This document shows positions 60,736 through 64,000 of a stretch of 64,000 nucleotides of DNA, in pieces. The notes beneath the pieces were generated by a model, which was given only the letters and a program-made list of their open reading frames with translations, did no database searches and was not told the origin of the DNA. This DNA comes from Schistosoma haematobium (Eukaryota; Platyhelminthes; Trematoda; Strigeidida; Schistosomatidae): positions 34,146,902 through 34,210,901 of the forward strand of contig NC_067199.1 in assembly GCF_000699445.3 (NCBI RefSeq), given 5' to 3'. A program made the translations under genes and the position numbers. How positions within the stretch are numbered: position 1 is the stretch's first letter; every line of letters begins with the position of its first letter.

Positions 60736-61378
60736 AACGGTAATCCACAATGAATACAATGTACAAATAGATAAATCTAATTTTGTATACTATTTAGACC
60801 TTCTGTTGAGTACGTAGGAAAACACGTCAAGTTATCTTGTCTGGAGTAAGCAATAAACATCAACGTTGAGTTATCTGAGGCTTTAAATATTAGGTCAAAT
60901 TGGTTTATCACTTCTGACCAACAATTTACTTGTCAAACTGAGTTTTTCTTATTAATCAGTGGCTGGAAACTACGTTACAGTTTAGTATTTGTAGGTAATT
61001 TTGCAACTAGAATTCTAATTAAAGTTAGAACTTTATTTTAAGTAATCACAGTAATGACTGAAATTTCGTTTACAAAACGTCAATACACATTTGTGGATTG
61101 GACTGTATATACACCATGTATCACTTGGTTATATAGACTGAAGTGTAAGCAGAGTAGTAAGTGAGGTGTAGTGAGTAAAGTATCCAACTTTTGGGTTTTG
61201 CATTTGAAACCTGTTCCATGCATTTCAGTTTAAACAGTTGACTACTATTACTAGCGCTCTCCCATGGAATATGAGGTTCTAAAAGCGAGTGTATAGACAA
61301 GATATATGTACTCCGAAATTTGTTGGAAACAATGGAGGACATTTTCACTTGTAAGGGTTTGAATTATCTTGTTGTTAA
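60736..61378. other. AT-rich non-coding stretch
   Basis: Nothing recognisable. A 75-residue minus-strand frame (61121-61348) has no known domain. Confidence 0.4.
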
Positions 61379-61612
61379 AGACTGTAATTGATCGGTCTCT
61401 TTTGAAATTTTTATCCCGAGAAAATCACCTCGATATTGTCATAACATCATAAGATTTTAAGTAAAGTTGGGTAATGGCTAGCGGTAGGATCCAGTATGTA
61501 CGTTTTGTTTCATTTGGTATTCGCCAACTGGGTGTTGTGTTGATGTTTACATTGGGACTTGAATCAAATACCTTTCGCTCCAAACACCTAACGCGTTATC
61601 TACTTATTTCAG
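61379..61612 (-). mobile_element. SINE family A, degenerate copy spanning a dimer junction
   Basis: The minus strand has a tRNA-like head, a decayed hammerhead (CAGTTGGCGAATACC...GAAACAAAACG), the 3' end CCAACTTTACTT, then AAAATCTTATGATG leading into GACAATATCGAGGTG and GACCGATCAATTACAGTC of a second unit. It is another copy joined head to tail. Confidence 0.7.
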
Positions 61613-63296
61613 ACCGATATTATTAAACTCATCGGAACAACGGAATGTACATATTAAAATCCTTTTCAAATCACAGAATTTTACAAGTTTTGCACTATTT
61701 AGAAAGGAGGAACAACGATATTGCAACATATAACAGCAAACAGTTATTGCATAATATTGACATTACTCAACTTTTCATATGACGAAATTTCTCTCCTTTA
61801 ATTGTAATATACTCAGTTGGGCATCAGATAGGTGATAGCAGACTTAAACAAGTAATCTGTAAACTGAAAATGAGGACAGTAAACAGGAAAACTATTTCGC
61901 TAGAAATTTTTAAGCAACTAACTAAATAAGTAGTAAGCAAAATGAAGACATTACAAATAGATACATATATGTAAATATTAGTCAAATGTTGCATAACACG
62001 TTTTCATCATACAAAACAGTAGAACATTTGCAAAAACACTGAGGTCCGCATACGCAACACATGGAACCACAAACTGATACACACACGTATATATATATAT
62101 ATATATCAGATATATGTTCACATAAAATGAATGATGGAATGAAAATAACTCAATCACTTATTCCTAGTACACATCTGTAACCTGAAACTGAGGTGAAAAA
62201 GGTCACCATAGTAACGGAAAGGGATAAAAAAACAAGATTAGGAGAAAAAAGAGAGGGAACAAATTAAATAAAGACAGAAAGTGTCACCAATGGTAGAGAG
62301 AACACTGAAGATAACTAACTTCACTAAAGGAAGGTAGGCAATGTTTGTAAGACAATCAAATGGAAATTTGATAAAAATATATCTTATGTTGCACACATAT
62401 ACATGAGAGAATGCAATTTAGATTTACATATGAATTCTAGGGTTCTTTTCTTTTACAACTGGAATCAATGAACTAAAAGAAAATAGTTTATAACTTATTT
62501 TATAATTTTTGCAAATACACAGACGTAAACATGAGAACATGGACACTTGAGAATACTGATATTAATAGTAATAATAACAACCACTCGGTAGCATTGACTG
62601 ATATCGATGAGAAAATAAAGTGTAAAACTAATTGATTAAGTATTTGGTAGATAAAAAAGTCTACATTCACGAAAGAAATATATTCACCGTAGACAGAGAT
62701 TAGACATTTAGGAAAAGAATGTATATGAGTACAAACACATACACACACATAGAGAGAGAGATAGAGAGACGTAAAACAGTTGAAACTCAGACAGGAATAA
62801 TTGAGTGTACATGGATGTTAATGATGAGTAGTAAACAGAAAAAAAGAATTGGTATAATAGGTGCAAATGAGTGAAATATTAGTCTTGAATGTGTATGTTT
62901 ATGTAAATAATATCCTTTATCTACAGTGTATACAATAATATGAAAAACGAAAAAGAAAAGAGCTGTATACAAACAGAAATTGTAAAAACGTACACACGTA
63001 CATACATACATACACACATACATACAATCGAAACGTTTTGCTTATTTCAATTGATAGATTGATAAACAAATGCTACTCATGAAAACAAATAAGGTTGGAG
63101 ATAATGAAACAATGAATTGGAATAAACCTTGTCAATATCAATAATATCACGTATCATGTTGTACAATAAATGTATGGAAATATATTGGAAGCAGTCGGTA
63201 TTCATCGCCGTAGTCTAACTGGTATTGAATGATGAATATTATGTTAAAGACAAACAAACAAACAAACAACAACATAGAAATTATAATGTATTATTT
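61613..63296. other. AT-rich non-coding stretch, probably 3' side of the gene at 63297
   Basis: Simple repeats: (TA)n at 62088-62106, a GAGA run near 62751-62768, CATA/CACA runs near 62995-63026, and CAAA repeats at 63251-63269. On the minus strand part of this should be the 3' untranslated region of the exon at 63297-63598; I cannot place a poly(A) signal with confidence. Confidence 0.4.
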
Positions 63297-63598
63297 TTAA
63301 TTTGACATACGATTTGATGGTAGCATCGTACCAGTTCGACTGACACAATAGTCATCAGTTTCATAATCGATCGGTGCTGATGAATCATTTACCGGACTCC
63401 TGTTGTTGTGAGATTGAGACGATGATAGAAAACCTCTTGGACTAGATGGTGAAGCAAGTAGAGGAATAGATGTTTGTGATGTAGCTGTACTTAGAGTCTC
63501 TTGTGATGCATGAGGTGCATTAACGTCTAATGGTGAAAAAATAAAACTGAATCGACTTGTATTAGGCGATGATTGATCAGATGACTGTCCATGAAAAA
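63297..63598 (-). CDS. Terminal coding exon of an unidentified host protein
   Basis: The minus strand has a good splice acceptor (pyrimidine-rich TTGTTTTGTCTTTATAG, ending at 63599), then an open frame of 99 complete amino-acid codons ending in TAA (63297-63299). The exon enters with two bases of a split codon. The predicted end is rich in Ser, Thr, Pro and Asn (SSDQSSPNTSRF, SPSSPRGFLSSSQSHNN), then acidic and tyrosine-bearing (PIDYETDDYCVS), finishing SNRMSN. That suits a disordered cytoplasmic tail. I do not recognise the protein. Codon-like composition contrasts with the AT-rich flanks, which supports a real exon. Upstream exons should lie beyond 64000. Confidence 0.7.
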
Positions 63599-64000
63599 CT
63601 ATAAAGACAAAACAATTGAAAAAAGAATGAAAAATAATTTTTAATAGAAAAGTAGATGCATCTCTCTCTTTCTTTTAAATGAAATTAAAATATTAAAAAA
63701 ATTATGAAAGATCTAATCAGTTGAATTACAATGAAGTTGAATAAATGTAAAGAATAATAGGAAGATTAAGGACTTAGTTTAGTCTCAAAAAGAGATATTT
63801 ACAACCCATATTGTTTAAAAGTGAATGAGTGTAAATTATTTACCGAGTACAGGTTCACTAAATTAGCAGTGAGTCATACAATCTATGTGGAAATTCGATA
63901 AAGTGGATTTCGAACCTGGAGGTGATTTAAACACTCAGTTACCGTTCCGCCTTTGAGACAGATAAATTCACTCTACATAGTGGTTATTGATTAGAAAACG
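63599..64000. other. Probable intron upstream of the terminal exon
   Basis: AT-rich sequence following the inferred acceptor. No further exon is seen before the window edge. Confidence 0.45.

Noticed and set aside
62500..63023. Minus-strand frames rich in Cys, Val and Tyr
   Set aside because: They are translations of CACA/CATA simple repeats and AT-rich sequence.
63890..63950. tRNA-like minus-strand segment with GGTTCGAAATCC
   Set aside because: The B-box-like motif has one base too many and no paired acceptor or anticodon arms are seen.

Overview
The window looks like nuclear DNA of a blood fluke (genus Schistosoma). The evidence is AT-rich non-coding DNA holding tRNA-derived SINEs with Smalpha-type hammerhead ribozymes, an RTE-type (SR2-like) non-LTR retrotransposon, and Penelope-like GIY-YIG fragments. 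The species cannot be fixed from the sequence alone.

Layout. (1) 1-18038: AT-rich DNA with dispersed and decayed elements. These are a TATA-containing repeat (about 78-418, minus), a Penelope-like GIY-YIG fragment (3513-3989), a broken non-LTR reverse transcriptase (4852-5612, minus), several SINE copies, a complete RTE insertion of 3220 bp with 14-bp target-site duplications (12406-15625) carrying a frameshift and two nonsense codons, and an RTE 3'-end fragment (17038-17170, minus). (2) About 18039-47017: a 29-kb head-to-tail tandem array. Each full unit is 2.05-2.15 kb and carries one tRNA-Val(CAC) gene, a TTG/CTG/ATG/GTG microsatellite, a TCG + TCATGG microsatellite and several CACGTG sites. 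There are 13 intact tRNA genes, two truncated copies in short (about 550 bp) units, and one degenerate copy at the right edge. (3) 47018-63296: AT-rich DNA with hammerhead SINEs. Some have target-site duplications, head-to-tail dimer junctions or 5'-inverted structure. There is also a second Penelope-like fragment (58684-59069, minus). (4) 63297-63598, minus strand: a likely terminal coding exon of a host protein gene whose remainder lies beyond the right edge.

The only genes that look functional are the tRNA-Val genes and the terminal exon; everything else is mobile-element derived. The autonomous RTE and similar LINEs probably supply the machinery that moved the SINEs. The tRNA array appears to evolve by unequal crossing-over or gene conversion: units change stepwise from left to right in substitutions, microsatellite length and tRNA 3' flank. 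The most unusual parts are the tRNA-Val macrosatellite and the hammerhead SINE copies with dimeric and inverted structures.
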